64,000 nt of DNA from Planctomycetota bacterium (GCA_028289345.1 JANQQL010000038.1:29980-93979); one strand, 5' to 3'. Numbered from the stretch's first letter, positions 1 through 9,452 are shown. Numbers and translations are program-made. Notes: generated by a model from the letters alone, not told the origin.

Positions 1-762
1 GAAATCATGGTGGTGCCGGAAGGAGGGTCGACCCTTCAACACAATCTCACGATGGTGGTGGACGGGCACACGGGCGTCGAGCACTCCCTGCCTGTCGAGA
101 ACATCTACGCCGACATCGAACAACTCTGGGGTCCGACCGACGTCGGCTACACTCCGACCCTGATGGTGGGATACGGCGGAATCTGGGGCGAGCACTACTG
201 GTACCACCACCGTCGCGTGTGGGAGAACGAAAAGCTGCTCCGCTTCGTGCCGAAGTCCATCGTCGACCCTCGTTCCCGCCGGCGCACCATGGCTCCCGAA
301 GAGGAATACAACACCAAGCGCAGCTCGCGAATCTGCGGGGACTTGGTGAAGGCCGGAGCCCGCACCCAGGTGGGCGCTCACGGTCAGCTCGCCGGGCTCG
401 GCACCCACTGGGAGCTGTGGATGATCGCGGAAGGAGGCCTGACCCCGCTCCAGGCGATTCGAGCGGCGACCCTCGACGGCGCGTTCTACGTTGGGTTGCA
501 CGGCGATCTGGGATCTCTGGAACCAGGAAAACTCGCAGACCTGATCGTCTTGGACGAGAACCCACTCGAGGACATCCGCCACACCGAGACCATTCGCTCG
601 GTCATGCTCGGGGGGGAACTGTACGACGCGGAAACACTCGCACCGGCCGATGGACGAGCAGGCCAAGCGCCTCGTTTCTACTTCGAAGGCCGGGAATACA
701 ACTTCCCAACCCATTCGACGGGGCACGCGGGCTGCATGGGGTGCACTGTGACGGAGGGGTGA
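1..762 (+). CDS. Amidohydrolase family protein, C-terminal part (5' end outside window)
   Basis: The reading frame is open from the first base, so the 254 codons seen are the C-terminal part of a longer protein. The residues form the second half of an amidohydrolase barrel: an HGQLAGLGTHWE stretch, then AIRAATLDGA and the family-typical GSLEPGKLADLIVLDENP signature, where the chain returns to the composite beta domain. The family uses a binuclear or mononuclear metal site to hydrolyse amide or ester bonds. Long relatives often carry an N-terminal beta-propeller (TolB-like), which would lie upstream. The tail has a HAGCMGC motif that might bind metal or form a disulfide. Substrate cannot be told. 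The next gene lies about 150 bp downstream. Confidence 0.85.
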   Translation, partial: EIMVVPEGGSTLQHNLTMVVDGHTGVEHSLPVENIYADIEQLWGPTDVGYTPTLMVGYGGIWGEHYWYHHRRVWENEKLLRFVPKSIVDPRSRRRTMAPEEEYNTKRSSRICGDLVKAGARTQVGAHGQLAGLGTHWELWMIAEGGLTPLQAIRAATLDGAFYVGLHGDLGSLEPGKLADLIVLDENPLEDIRHTETIRSVMLGGELYDAETLAPADGRAGQAPRFYFEGREYNFPTHSTGHAGCMGCTVTEG

Positions 763-915
763 ATCCCCCACCAACTTTCCGATGGCCCCAGGAATCGAGC
801 CCGGAATCGGAATTTCTGACCGGTCCGGGAAATCGACTAAGGGACGTGAATCTGCTGGCCGATCCGAGGGGATGCAGCGCGTTCCGTCGTTTCTCAGTCG
901 GGGGTTTCACGTCAC

Positions 916-1509
916 ATGTTCGATCGCAAGTCCAAGAAGCAACCTGCACCTCCTGTCAGCAACCCGGAAGTGAATCCGCGGCGCACCACCGCGAGCACTC
1001 CCTCCACCGGACGTTCGGTGGAACCCATGCCGGATCCCCCCTTGCGCGGTTCGCCAGCTCAGCAAACGAGCGCTCTGAATCCCAACATCTCGGTGGAAGG
1101 AAACCTCTCGTTCCACGGGACCTTGGTGGTCAACTGCAAAGTGCAGGGCAGCATCGTCAGTGAAGGTCGGCTGGTGATTGGATCTTCCGCGGTCGTCGAT
1201 GCCGACGTCACCGCCGGGACCATCGAAATCTCGGGCAAGGTCAAGGGAGACGTCACCGCGCAAACGTCGGTGAAGATCAACACCGGCGCCGAGGTCGTTG
1301 GCGACATCGAAACCCCGACGATCTCCATGGAAGAGGGCGTCGCCTTCGAAGGTCGCTGCACCCGTCCCGTGGTTCAGGAAGTGGTGGAACCACTGGAAGA
1401 CTCCCAAGACACGGTTCGCTCGGACGACGAAGAAACCGACGGCGTCAAGCAAGGCGTCGAAGAGGAAGTCGGCGAAGAACAGGAAGAGAAGCAGCCCCAG
1501 GAAGCCTGA
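916..1509 (+). CDS. Bactofilin (polymer-forming cytoskeletal protein)
   Basis: This 197-residue protein has the bactofilin layout. A disordered, basic and Pro-rich N terminus (1-55) precedes a central right-handed beta-helix of about 90 residues. The helix is built of short Gly/Val/Ile repeats (GNLSFHGTLVVNCKVQGSI, then ISGKVKGDV and GAEVVGDIET). A very acidic Glu-rich tail follows (150-197). Bactofilins polymerise without nucleotides on the inner face of the membrane and position cell-wall or polysaccharide enzymes. The tail is longer and more acidic than in many family members and is probably unstructured. The ATG start gives a complete family-length protein. The gene converges with the sulfatase-like gene, with only 19 bp between the stops. 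Confidence 0.92.
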   Translation: MFDRKSKKQPAPPVSNPEVNPRRTTASTPSTGRSVEPMPDPPLRGSPAQQTSALNPNISVEGNLSFHGTLVVNCKVQGSIVSEGRLVIGSSAVVDADVTAGTIEISGKVKGDVTAQTSVKINTGAEVVGDIETPTISMEEGVAFEGRCTRPVVQEVVEPLEDSQDTVRSDDEETDGVKQGVEEEVGEEQEEKQPQEA

Positions 1510-1528
1510 GCTTCCTCGAAGGGCCGAC

Positions 1529-2917
1529 TCACTCGTCCCCGACATAGCCAAGAGCGTTCAGCTCTTCGGCCACCGAAGCATCCAAACCCTCGTGTCGCGC
1601 TCCGGCGCCGCGAGGGTTTTCATTTTTCCAAGCCTCCAGCTCCCCGAGCAAACGAGCTCGCAGCTGCGGGTCGGAAAGCGAAGACTGCTCCTTCCGGTCG
1701 CGAGACAAATCGTAGAGCTCGACCGGGTAGCGATCCCCCGCGAACTGAGTCAACTTGTAATCGCCGTCATAGACGCACCAGGAGTCCGTTTTCGCATCCT
1801 CCCGTCGGCTCTTGCGCGACTTGGTGGTTTCCCCAAAGGTCTTCTGAATGACCGGCGACTGTCCCTCCCACCAACCGTGGACGTCGATGCCCTGAAGCGC
1901 CGAGGAAACCGGAACGTCGAGCCAACCAAGCACGGTCGGCATCACGTCGATCAGCTGCACCCGCTCTCGGAGCCGCATTCCCCGGGGTCCCTCGGGAACC
2001 CTCACGATTAGCGGAACATGGATCAACTCTTGGTACAGGGAGTGCTGGTGCCCCTTCTCTCCGTGCTCGAAAAACTCATCGCCGTGATCGGAAGTCAGCA
2101 CCAGCAGGGTCCGGTCCCACCAGCCACCGCGACGCAACTCCTCCACCAGTTTGCCAATGTGAGCATCGACCCAGGCGATCTCTCCATCATAGAGGGCGAT
2201 CAGATGGCGCAGATCCCGCGGCTTCATGTCCTCACAGATCGCCGGATTGGAAATGAACCGATGGGAGGTCATGGTGCTGCGAGAGTTCTCCGAAAACATC
2301 GTGTCATAGGGAGCGGGAGGGATGTAGTCGTAATGCACATCCCAGTAGTGGAGAAACAAGAAGAACGGAGGCCTGACATCCTCCAGGATGCGGACGGTTT
2401 TGTCGTGAATCGACGGACTGGTCACGACTTCGTGGCTTTGCCGGTGCTCGAGGCGGGCAAGCTCGTCGTCGTAGTGATCAAACCCTTGGTTCATTCCGAA
2501 CTGGGAGTGCATGAACGGGCCGCTGACGACCGCGTGGGTGGAGTACCCTTGCTCTTGAAGCCGTGCCGCCAACGTCGGGGTTCCCGGCGCCAGGCGACGG
2601 GTTCGGCTCGTGACTTGGTGGGTGCGTGGGTAGCGAGAGGTCAGCAAGGACGCATGAGCCGGCAACGTCCACGGAGCCTGAGAATTCGCATTCTCGAACA
2701 GGATCCCTTCCTCCGCCAAGGCGTCGATCGCGGGGCTGGTGGGACGCCGGTATCCGTAACAGGACAGATGATCGGCCCGTAGGCTGTCAATGGAGATCAG
2801 GACGACGTTCCAAGGAGCCACGACCTCACCGGGATTCGCTCCGCGATCGGGACCGGGTTCCTCGCCACAGCTCCCCAGACAAATCACCGACACGATCAAC
2901 CAGTGGATTCGGTGCAT
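1529..2917 (-). CDS. Sulfatase-superfamily lipoprotein 1 (Thr at the formylglycine position)
   Basis: The 462-residue product starts at the ATG at 2917, which has a GGAG upstream and opens directly into a lipoprotein signal (MHRIHWLIVSVICLGSC, lipid Cys17). The frame extends 39 codons further upstream, but that part looks non-coding. The alkaline-phosphatase/sulfatase fold is clear: ISIDSLRADHLSCYGY near residue 42 supplies a metal Asp, and TSDHGDEFFEHG supplies the C-terminal Asp-His pair. At the place of the Cys-x-Pro-x-Arg sulfatase signature the sequence is WTLPAH, so the nucleophile position (about residue 84) is Thr. Formylglycine cannot form there. A Thr-nucleophile phosphodiesterase, transferase or phosphatase is as likely as a sulfatase. 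It is divergent from two related genes on the plus strand. Confidence 0.88.
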   Translation of the reverse strand: MHRIHWLIVSVICLGSCGEEPGPDRGANPGEVVAPWNVVLISIDSLRADHLSCYGYRRPTSPAIDALAEEGILFENANSQAPWTLPAHASLLTSRYPRTHQVTSRTRRLAPGTPTLAARLQEQGYSTHAVVSGPFMHSQFGMNQGFDHYDDELARLEHRQSHEVVTSPSIHDKTVRILEDVRPPFFLFLHYWDVHYDYIPPAPYDTMFSENSRSTMTSHRFISNPAICEDMKPRDLRHLIALYDGEIAWVDAHIGKLVEELRRGGWWDRTLLVLTSDHGDEFFEHGEKGHQHSLYQELIHVPLIVRVPEGPRGMRLRERVQLIDVMPTVLGWLDVPVSSALQGIDVHGWWEGQSPVIQKTFGETTKSRKSRREDAKTDSWCVYDGDYKLTQFAGDRYPVELYDLSRDRKEQSSLSDPQLRARLLGELEAWKNENPRGAGARHEGLDASVAEELNALGYVGDE

Positions 2918-3217
2918 GGGTCGGAGCTCCGTCGGGAGCGAGAAAAGGTCGAGAAGAAGGAACGACGGCTGGCGGATCATAGCCTGCCTCCAAACCCGAC
3001 CGCGATCTTCACCACCGGGGTGATCGATCGGCAACGTGGGCGAAGCCTTTGGTGGTTCGCCATCGGCGGCTAATCTGCGACGTCGCGGACGCAGGATCCG
3101 CCACCACTTCTCCGTGAGACTCCTCTGGTAAGCTCCCCTTCACTTTCCCGCATCCCGTCCCCGGGTCGACCCGGTTCCTCCCGGTGGGAGCGCCCCCCTC
3201 TTGCACGGACCGGAGAA
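2918..3217. other. 300-bp intergenic region between divergent sulfatase-like genes
   Basis: The region must hold the promoters for the lipoprotein genes on both sides. I found no convincing -35/-10 pair, no strong inverted repeat and no RNA gene. Short open frames here are Arg/Pro/Gly-rich and look like shadows. Confidence 0.4.
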
Positions 3218-4636
3218 ATGGGACGACGACGATCGTGCGCGGCGCCGTGCCGTTCGCTCGTGGCGCTCACCGCGACGCTACTCTTGGTTCATTGCGGCTC
3301 GGATTCTGATCCATCCCTCGAGGGGTCCGATGGTCCACCGGCCCTCGAAGCCAACCACGAGGGTTCCCGACGTTCGGTCCTGTGTCTGGTGGTCGACACA
3401 TTGCGTGCCGATCACCTGGAGGTGTACGGTCATGATCGGGCCACCTCTCCCTTTCTCAAGGAGCTCGGCGACTCGTCTCTTGTCTTCGAGAACATGTACT
3501 CTCAAGCGTCTTGGACGAAACCCTCCGTGGCCTCTCTCTTCACCTCCCTGTATCCACTTCAGCATTACGCCATCCGCGAGGAGACCGACAACATCCTCGC
3601 CGAGTCGCTGGACACCCTTCCCGAAATCCTGCACGAAGCGGGCTACCAGACTGCCGCGTTCACCGAGAACCCCCACATCACGCCGGTGACAGGATTCGGA
3701 CAGGGGTTTGAAGAATTCCAAACCGTCGAAGGTTTCGACGGCGATGCCCCGTGGATTCTCGAACAGGCGCTGGCGTGGGTCCGCGCCCGAGAACCGGAAC
3801 GACCGTTTTTCCTTTACGTCCACTTCCTGGACCCTCACGGGCCCTATGCCCCGTCGGAACCACGGCGCTCCGAGTTTCTGCAAGGGCGCACCACCGAACG
3901 AGAGCACGTGCGCGAGGGAGTGGTGGGTCAGTTGATGCGCTCGCTCAAGGGCGACTTGTCGCAACTCGGAGACGACGTGGAGTACTTGAAGGCACTCTAC
4001 GACGCTGAGATCCGTGACATCGACGACATCCTGCGCCAGCTGTACGAGGGACTCCTGGGAGAAGGCCTCCAAGAACCGCTGGTGATTTCCTTCACCTCGG
4101 ACCACGGCGAAGAGTTCATGGAACATGGCGGGCTGAAGCATGGGGACTTCCTCTATGACGAATGCCTGCGCGTGCCATGGATCCTTTCGATTCCCGGCGT
4201 CGCCCCCCAGCGGCTCCCGGTGAGTGCGCAGCACGTCGACGTGGCCCCCACCTTGCTCGAAGTGCTTGGCCTGCCGATTCCTCCCCGCTTCCAAGGACGG
4301 AGCATGGTTCGCGCGTGGCAAGACGGCGACATGGTGCAACGCCCAGCCGTGAGTGAGACCATGTGGCGCAACGTTCGTCGGCGGAGCGTACGCACCGGCG
4401 AATGGAAACTCATCCTGGACGAAGTCGGGCGCGGAGAAGAGCTGTACCGGATCCAGGACGACCCGGGAGAGACCGAAGACGTGTCCGATCAGAACCCGGG
4501 CGTGGTGGAACGCATGAAGACCCTACTGCGAGAGTTGACCAAGCCGGTGGCTCCCGCAGTCGAAGCCCAATCCCAAGGCCAACGCGACCCCGAACTAGAA
4601 GACGCCCTGAGGGCCCTGGGATACTTCGACAAGTGA
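3218..4636 (+). CDS. Sulfatase-superfamily lipoprotein 2 (Thr at the formylglycine position)
   Basis: The 472-residue protein begins with a lipoprotein signal ending LLLVHC (Cys26). The core has LVVDTLRADHLEVYGH (residues 58-72) for the first metal site and FTSDHGEEFMEHGG for the second. The nucleophile region reads ASWTKPSVASL, which puts Thr100 where sulfatases have Cys or Ser and replaces the usual Arg with Val. The C terminus ends in a LRALGYFDK-like tail, matching the LGYVGDE and LGYLED tails of its two neighbours, so the three are recent relatives. A third copy starts only 8 bp after its stop, so the two plus-strand copies are probably co-transcribed. The protein should be anchored in a membrane facing the periplasm. 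The true substrate is unknown. Confidence 0.88.
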   Translation: MGRRRSCAAPCRSLVALTATLLLVHCGSDSDPSLEGSDGPPALEANHEGSRRSVLCLVVDTLRADHLEVYGHDRATSPFLKELGDSSLVFENMYSQASWTKPSVASLFTSLYPLQHYAIREETDNILAESLDTLPEILHEAGYQTAAFTENPHITPVTGFGQGFEEFQTVEGFDGDAPWILEQALAWVRAREPERPFFLYVHFLDPHGPYAPSEPRRSEFLQGRTTEREHVREGVVGQLMRSLKGDLSQLGDDVEYLKALYDAEIRDIDDILRQLYEGLLGEGLQEPLVISFTSDHGEEFMEHGGLKHGDFLYDECLRVPWILSIPGVAPQRLPVSAQHVDVAPTLLEVLGLPIPPRFQGRSMVRAWQDGDMVQRPAVSETMWRNVRRRSVRTGEWKLILDEVGRGEELYRIQDDPGETEDVSDQNPGVVERMKTLLRELTKPVAPAVEAQSQGQRDPELEDALRALGYFDK

Positions 4637-4644
4637 GAGGCATT

Positions 4645-6144
4645 GTGGCCGAGACCTGGACTTCCCCTGCCCAAGACTGGCGGCTCCTCTCGATGGTCCT
4701 GGTCAGCTTGATTCTCGGTGGATGTGCCGAGGAATCCCGAGAACCGAATCACTTGATTCTGGTGTCCATCGACACTCTTCGCGCCGATTTTCTCGGATGC
4801 TACGGGCACCCATTCGTTCAGAGCCCCCATCTCGATCAGCTGGCCGAGAACGGAGTCCGGTTCCACACTCACATCAGCGCGGCGCCCTCGACTCTGTCTT
4901 CCCACACTTCCCTGATGACCGGGACCTATCCCCAGCGTCATGGGGTCGCGCGCAACGGTTTCCGAGTTCCGGACGACAACGAGACCTTGGCCGAGGTATT
5001 GGTCGGCGCCGGCTTTCGCACCGCTGCATTCATCGGGGCGGCGCCCCTGGGACCCGCGGTCAACTTTCACCAAGGGTTCCAGCACTACGACGGTTCCAGC
5101 GCGTTCACTCTCCGCGGTGACGAACGAAACCCCAGCGGGGTGGAGCGTCCGGCCAGCGACGTGACCGACTCGGTCTTGGCATGGTTGGACTCCGAGGACT
5201 CGAGTTTCGACGATCGCCTGTTCCTGTTTGTCCACTACTTCGACGTGCACCACCCCTACCAGGCTCCGCCTCCGTACGCCGGGATGTACGGCCGCCATCC
5301 GTACGACAGCATCAGCGAACGGCAACGAGTCTGGATCGACGTCACCAAGAAACTCGAAGCCGAGGGAGCGCAGGATCTCGAACAGCACTACCACGACGTG
5401 CGCCCCCAGTTGTTCGAACTGGAAGGTCGAGGGAAGACTTTGGCGGCAGCCTACGCGGAAGAGATCACCTACACCGACGCCGAGATTGGCAGGTTGTTCG
5501 AGGGGCTGAGATCCCGTGGCCTATGGAACGACGCACTCGTCGTGGTCACCTCGGACCATGGAGAAACCATGCTCGAGCACTCGCCGGTGTTTGACCACGG
5601 CGCCACGGTGTACGACACGGAAGTGCGAACTCCGCTGCTGTTTCGCCTTCCGGACGAACGCTTGGCCGGCACGGTCATTGCCCCCCTGGTCTCCGCGACG
5701 GACGTGTTTCCCACCGTCTTGGATTTCCTCGGCGTGCCGCACTCTCACGAAGTCGACGGCCAGTCCTTGCGCACGCTGATGCAAGCCGGCAAGGAGACCA
5801 CCCCGCGCTTCGCCTTCAGTGAAGCCACCAAGCCATTTCGAGAAGAGCGCTTCGACTCTCATCCCCGCTGGCGCAATCTCGACAAGTTTCGCAGCGTGCG
5901 CAACGACCGATACAAGCTGATGATTCGGATTCCGGACCGCCAGATTCGCCTCTACGACCTGGAATCCGATCCTTGGGAGACGACCAACCTGATCCTGTCG
6001 GGAGAGTATGACCAAGATGTGCTCTCCGAGATGCGACAGCAGCTCGACAACTGGACCGCCCAAGCGCGCCCTTTTCGGTCCGACATGGTCGAGCTCAAGG
6101 AGCAGCTCGACGCCCTTCGAGAACTCGGATACTTGGAAGACTAG
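4645..6144 (+). CDS. Sulfatase-superfamily lipoprotein 3 (Thr at the formylglycine position)
   Basis: I place the start at the GTG at 4645. It has GAGAGG four bases upstream and avoids a long overlap with the previous gene. The product has 499 residues and a lipobox LILGGC (Cys27). Metal motifs are VSIDTLRADFLGCYGH and VTSDHGETMLEH. The nucleophile region is APSTLSSHTSLMTG, again with Thr (about residue 83) where formylglycine would be made. The middle part is longer than in copies 1 and 2. All three lipoproteins probably share an envelope substrate class, such as sulfated or phosphorylated polysaccharide, but the missing Cys/Ser argues against ordinary FGly-dependent sulfatase chemistry. An imperfect hairpin lies about 30 bp after the stop. 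Confidence 0.87.
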   Translation: MAETWTSPAQDWRLLSMVLVSLILGGCAEESREPNHLILVSIDTLRADFLGCYGHPFVQSPHLDQLAENGVRFHTHISAAPSTLSSHTSLMTGTYPQRHGVARNGFRVPDDNETLAEVLVGAGFRTAAFIGAAPLGPAVNFHQGFQHYDGSSAFTLRGDERNPSGVERPASDVTDSVLAWLDSEDSSFDDRLFLFVHYFDVHHPYQAPPPYAGMYGRHPYDSISERQRVWIDVTKKLEAEGAQDLEQHYHDVRPQLFELEGRGKTLAAAYAEEITYTDAEIGRLFEGLRSRGLWNDALVVVTSDHGETMLEHSPVFDHGATVYDTEVRTPLLFRLPDERLAGTVIAPLVSATDVFPTVLDFLGVPHSHEVDGQSLRTLMQAGKETTPRFAFSEATKPFREERFDSHPRWRNLDKFRSVRNDRYKLMIRIPDRQIRLYDLESDPWETTNLILSGEYDQDVLSEMRQQLDNWTAQARPFRSDMVELKEQLDALRELGYLED

Positions 6145-6173
6145 CAGGCCGGTGAAGAAGACCTCTCGTGCCG

Positions 6174-6199
6174 CTCGAGAGAGACTGGTCTCTGTCGAG
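6174..6199. terminator. Hairpin between convergent genes (candidate bidirectional terminator)
   Basis: CTCGAGAGAGAC and GTCTCTGTCGAG can pair over 12 positions with one mismatch. The arms are almost contiguous, so the real loop is probably four bases. It lies 30 bp after the third sulfatase-like gene and 125 bp beyond the end of the minus-strand GT-C gene. There is no T-run, so it would need Rho or act only as an mRNA 3' end. Confidence 0.35.
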
Positions 6200-6323
6200 G
6201 AGTTGGACCGCCGGCGAATCGCTGGAATGGCCGAAGAATCGAGGCGGAAGGCGGGAGCAAGAAAGCTCCGATCGGGGCCGAAAGACTTGGCCCGCGACCT
6301 GCAACGCTCGGGGCGGGTGTTCC

Positions 6324-8039
6324 TCAGTCACCCTGTGCCGGGGACTTCTTTCGACGCCGGCCCTTGCCTTGTTCCTTCTTTTTCTGGGAACCGAACCGTT
6401 CGCCGGCCCCCAGTTCGACCAGCACCTGTTGCGTGAACAGATCCCATTGTTCGAAGGGGTCGACACCCGGCGGCGACCGCTTCAAGACGGCGAGATAGCG
6501 GGGAGGATCGTCGGGCCGAAATGGCGGCAAGGACTGGCCCGCGGGGACGTAGTGCCGGGACAGCTTGTCATGGCGCCACTTCTTCAGCCACTTCTGCATC
6601 TCGCCAGCCAGGTCTTCACTCTCCAGCATCGAGGCCCGGACGTAGGTGGGATTGCGATCCAAGAAAAACGATCGCGGAACCGCCTTGTCGTGACCCGGCG
6701 CACGGAGGATCTTGGTGGGTCGCCGCGCCACTTCTGGACTGACGAGTCCGTTGACGTCAAAGATCTCGAGTCCCGAGTAGTACCCGACCGCCCCAATGGC
6801 TCCGCACACCAGGGATTCTTCGGGCTCGGTGAGTTCGGCGAGGCGCCGACCCAGCTCTGACCAGCGCACGCCGTTGTCAGCCATGTACTCCCATTGCTGG
6901 GCTTCGCTCAGGAACTGGTCAGACTTGGTCCGGAAGTGAAACTGCTCACGAACCGACTTGGGCACCAGATGAACGTCCGCTGCCGGCAGTCCGTGCAACA
7001 GGGCCACGATCGCGATCAGTGCCAGGGGCCCGCGCGAGCTCGAGGAGGCACTCCTCGATTGAGCCAGCCATGCCAAGAGAAGGCCTTCGAACGCCAGACC
7101 AGGAAGAAGGAAGCGGCCCATGCACATGAAATCGCCACCAATGATGATGGCGTAGGCGTAGAAGGCGAGGGGGATCGATGCGACCGCGCCCGCCACGGCG
7201 AGCCCCCCCCGCCACAGAGCCTTGCCCACCGCCAGAATGAACAGGAGCGGCGTCAACACGGTCAAGACGAAGACGCTGACGTAGTCGACCCCTCGAGCAG
7301 CAATCTCGGCGCTGAAAGCCGCTTTCGCGCGAACCGTGTTGGGCCACCACTCTCCGTAATAGGACTGACGGAACCAGAGGTGGGCTCCCCACCCCAGGGC
7401 CACCAAGATCAGGTAGGCGCTTAGGGCGGACACACGCTGCTTTCGCAACAGTCGGGACAAAGCGGCCAGCACACCGAGTCCCCCGGCCCACAGAAATCCT
7501 TCGGCGCGAATCAGGACCAACAGGATTCCGAACATTCCGGCCCGGACTCCTCGCACCTCCGGAGCGAGCACCAAGGAGTGAAACACCACGTAGAAGAGCA
7601 GCGCGAACCCCATGGTCTCGAGGCCGCTCGAGGCCCACGCGGTGAACGAGGGAGACGTGGCAAGGAACAGAGCCGGCACCAAGGCGACCCATGGGGACTG
7701 CCGCCATTGGCAACGGACCTGGCGTTGCACCAGATGCACCAAGCTCGCCCCCGCGACTACCGAAACCCACGGAACCCAGTGCGACGAGTCAAACCCCATT
7801 CGCTCGCCGACGGCGGCCAGGGCCACCCACAAGAAATTGCTGTAGCCCTCGACAGGAAAGTCGGAACTCAGGTTGTAGCGGAGCCCGTGCCCTTCCGCCC
7901 AATGACGCGCGTAGCGAAAAGAGATGAACGCGTCGTCGCACACGAACCAGAAGCGGCGGACGAAGATTCCATAAACCGCCAAAGGCAGAAAGAATTCCCA
8001 CCAGGCCAGTCGCGATGGGTTGTCTTGGTCGTCCTTCAA
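6324..8039 (-). CDS. GT-C-type polytopic membrane protein (putative glycosyltransferase)
   Basis: This is a large membrane protein with many hydrophobic segments and a basic cytoplasmic tail (KKKEQGKGRRRKK). After the first membrane helix comes VCDDAFISFRYARHWAEGHGLRYN, then VEGYSNFLW. An acidic pair in the first periplasmic loop is the catalytic signature of GT-C glycosyltransferases that use polyprenyl-phosphate sugars, and this form resembles the AftB/ZomB-like group. The start is best placed at the TTG at 8039, which follows GGAGAGGGT and gives 571 residues. The frame runs further upstream, but that part overlaps the divergent peptidase gene and is not protein-like. It probably adds sugars to an envelope glycan or protein. 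Donor and acceptor are unknown. Confidence 0.75.
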   Translation of the reverse strand: MKDDQDNPSRLAWWEFFLPLAVYGIFVRRFWFVCDDAFISFRYARHWAEGHGLRYNLSSDFPVEGYSNFLWVALAAVGERMGFDSSHWVPWVSVVAGASLVHLVQRQVRCQWRQSPWVALVPALFLATSPSFTAWASSGLETMGFALLFYVVFHSLVLAPEVRGVRAGMFGILLVLIRAEGFLWAGGLGVLAALSRLLRKQRVSALSAYLILVALGWGAHLWFRQSYYGEWWPNTVRAKAAFSAEIAARGVDYVSVFVLTVLTPLLFILAVGKALWRGGLAVAGAVASIPLAFYAYAIIIGGDFMCMGRFLLPGLAFEGLLLAWLAQSRSASSSSRGPLALIAIVALLHGLPAADVHLVPKSVREQFHFRTKSDQFLSEAQQWEYMADNGVRWSELGRRLAELTEPEESLVCGAIGAVGYYSGLEIFDVNGLVSPEVARRPTKILRAPGHDKAVPRSFFLDRNPTYVRASMLESEDLAGEMQKWLKKWRHDKLSRHYVPAGQSLPPFRPDDPPRYLAVLKRSPPGVDPFEQWDLFTQQVLVELGAGERFGSQKKKEQGKGRRRKKSPAQGD

Positions 8040-8211
8040 ACCCTCTCCTTCGCAGGGATTCCACGCCGGGGAAGAGCCCGTGGCGGTTTTAGCAACACGA
8101 TCCCGCGGATCGAGACGCGACTCTGGTCCGGGCCGTTCGTACCACTCTCTTTCTCGTATGCTCTCGAAGCCCCCGGCCTGAGAGCCTCCCCACTTCCGCG
8201 AGGATCCTTCG

Positions 8212-9447
8212 ATGCTCCTGGTCATCCCGTGCGTCATCGCGTTCGCTGCCCCGGGCACGCTCCCGGATCGACTCGAAATCGAGGCTCACATCGACCCGGA
8301 CACCCAGCGTTTCGAGGTGACCGCTCGGTACGAATTCCAGGCCGCGGCCGAGCAAAGCGCCATCGAGTTCTACCTGAACAAGAACTTCGTGATCGAAGAA
8401 TTGACCGGCCCTCAGGTCGAGTCCCATCGCTTCGAACACGGCAACTCGATGCTGGATGCGGTCGGCAAGAAACTCACGATCCGTCGTCACCCGGACCATC
8501 GCGACGCGGGACCGGTGTCGATTTCACTGCGCTATTCCGGGACCGAGCCCCAGGCCTTCCTCGGCAGCTGGGTCGAAGTGTTCGCGGACCGATTGTGGGT
8601 TCCCACGCACCCGTCTCTGGCACGAGTTTTGGAGACACGCTGCCGCCTGAGCTTTCCCCGGCCCCATCAAGTCCTCGGCGTTGCCAACTGGACGGAACAC
8701 GAGGGGGCCTGGACCTGTGAAACCCCGGCAACCCGGACCGACCTGGCCTTCGTCGCGTCGCCCGAGCTGTTCTTCGCCGACTTCGAAGAGTCCGGATTCC
8801 AGGCAACTTTGGCCACCGGCTTGGCGGACGGCCACGTCCTCGCCCGCCCCATCGCCGACGAGCTCCTGTGGATCCTGGAGTACTACCATCAGAGTTTCGG
8901 CGCGGAGGAGCCTCACTCCGAGGTGCGATTGGTGATTCGTCCCGAAGATGGCGGTCTCCCCGCCTACGCCCGCCCGGGCTACATCGTGCTGCACCTGGCC
9001 AACGAAAAGGACTGGGACCACGTTCCGGTGTTTCAGCTGTTCGCCCACGAAGCCGGACACCTTTGGTGGTGCAAAGGAGACCCGTCCGGCTACGAAAACT
9101 GGCTCAACGAAAGCTTCGCCGAATACGTGAGCTTGCTCGCCGTGCGGGAACGATTCGACGACGAAACCTTCGAAGCCATGTTGGAACGCCGTCGAGAAGT
9201 GAGCGGCGGTTTGCCTCCCATTCTCGGACTCGAGCGGACTCACCCGCAAGCCGGGACGGTCTTCTACAAGAAAGGCTGCGTCCTCCTTCACGACTTTGCC
9301 GAAATCTTGGGCCGAGACGAGTTCGAGGAACTGCTGGGTTTCCTGGTCGCCGATGGCGTGGATTGCACCGCCGACCTACTGACCACGGTCTCGGAGCTGT
9401 ACGGAGACGAGCCGGCCCAGTGGCTCGAGCGTCGCCTGCGGGAATGA
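8212..9447 (+). CDS. Secreted M1-like (gluzincin) metallopeptidase
   Basis: The 411-residue protein opens with a short hydrophobic signal (MLLVIPCVIAFAAPG). Its N-terminal beta-rich half resembles the M1 aminopeptidase saddle domain. The zinc site is HEAGH at 279-283 followed by LNESFAEY, with Glu300 as the third ligand. The gap between HEAGH and that Glu is 16 residues rather than the usual 18, so the loop is two residues shorter. The classical GAMEN exopeptidase motif is not visible; the matching area reads GLPAYARPGYIVLH. It is much shorter than full M1 enzymes (about 600-900 residues), as it lacks the long C-terminal helical domain. It could be a small aminopeptidase or an endopeptidase of this clan. 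It converges with the next gene. Confidence 0.82.
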   Translation: MLLVIPCVIAFAAPGTLPDRLEIEAHIDPDTQRFEVTARYEFQAAAEQSAIEFYLNKNFVIEELTGPQVESHRFEHGNSMLDAVGKKLTIRRHPDHRDAGPVSISLRYSGTEPQAFLGSWVEVFADRLWVPTHPSLARVLETRCRLSFPRPHQVLGVANWTEHEGAWTCETPATRTDLAFVASPELFFADFEESGFQATLATGLADGHVLARPIADELLWILEYYHQSFGAEEPHSEVRLVIRPEDGGLPAYARPGYIVLHLANEKDWDHVPVFQLFAHEAGHLWWCKGDPSGYENWLNESFAEYVSLLAVRERFDDETFEAMLERRREVSGGLPPILGLERTHPQAGTVFYKKGCVLLHDFAEILGRDEFEELLGFLVADGVDCTADLLTTVSELYGDEPAQWLERRLRE

Positions 9448-9452
9448 AGCGA

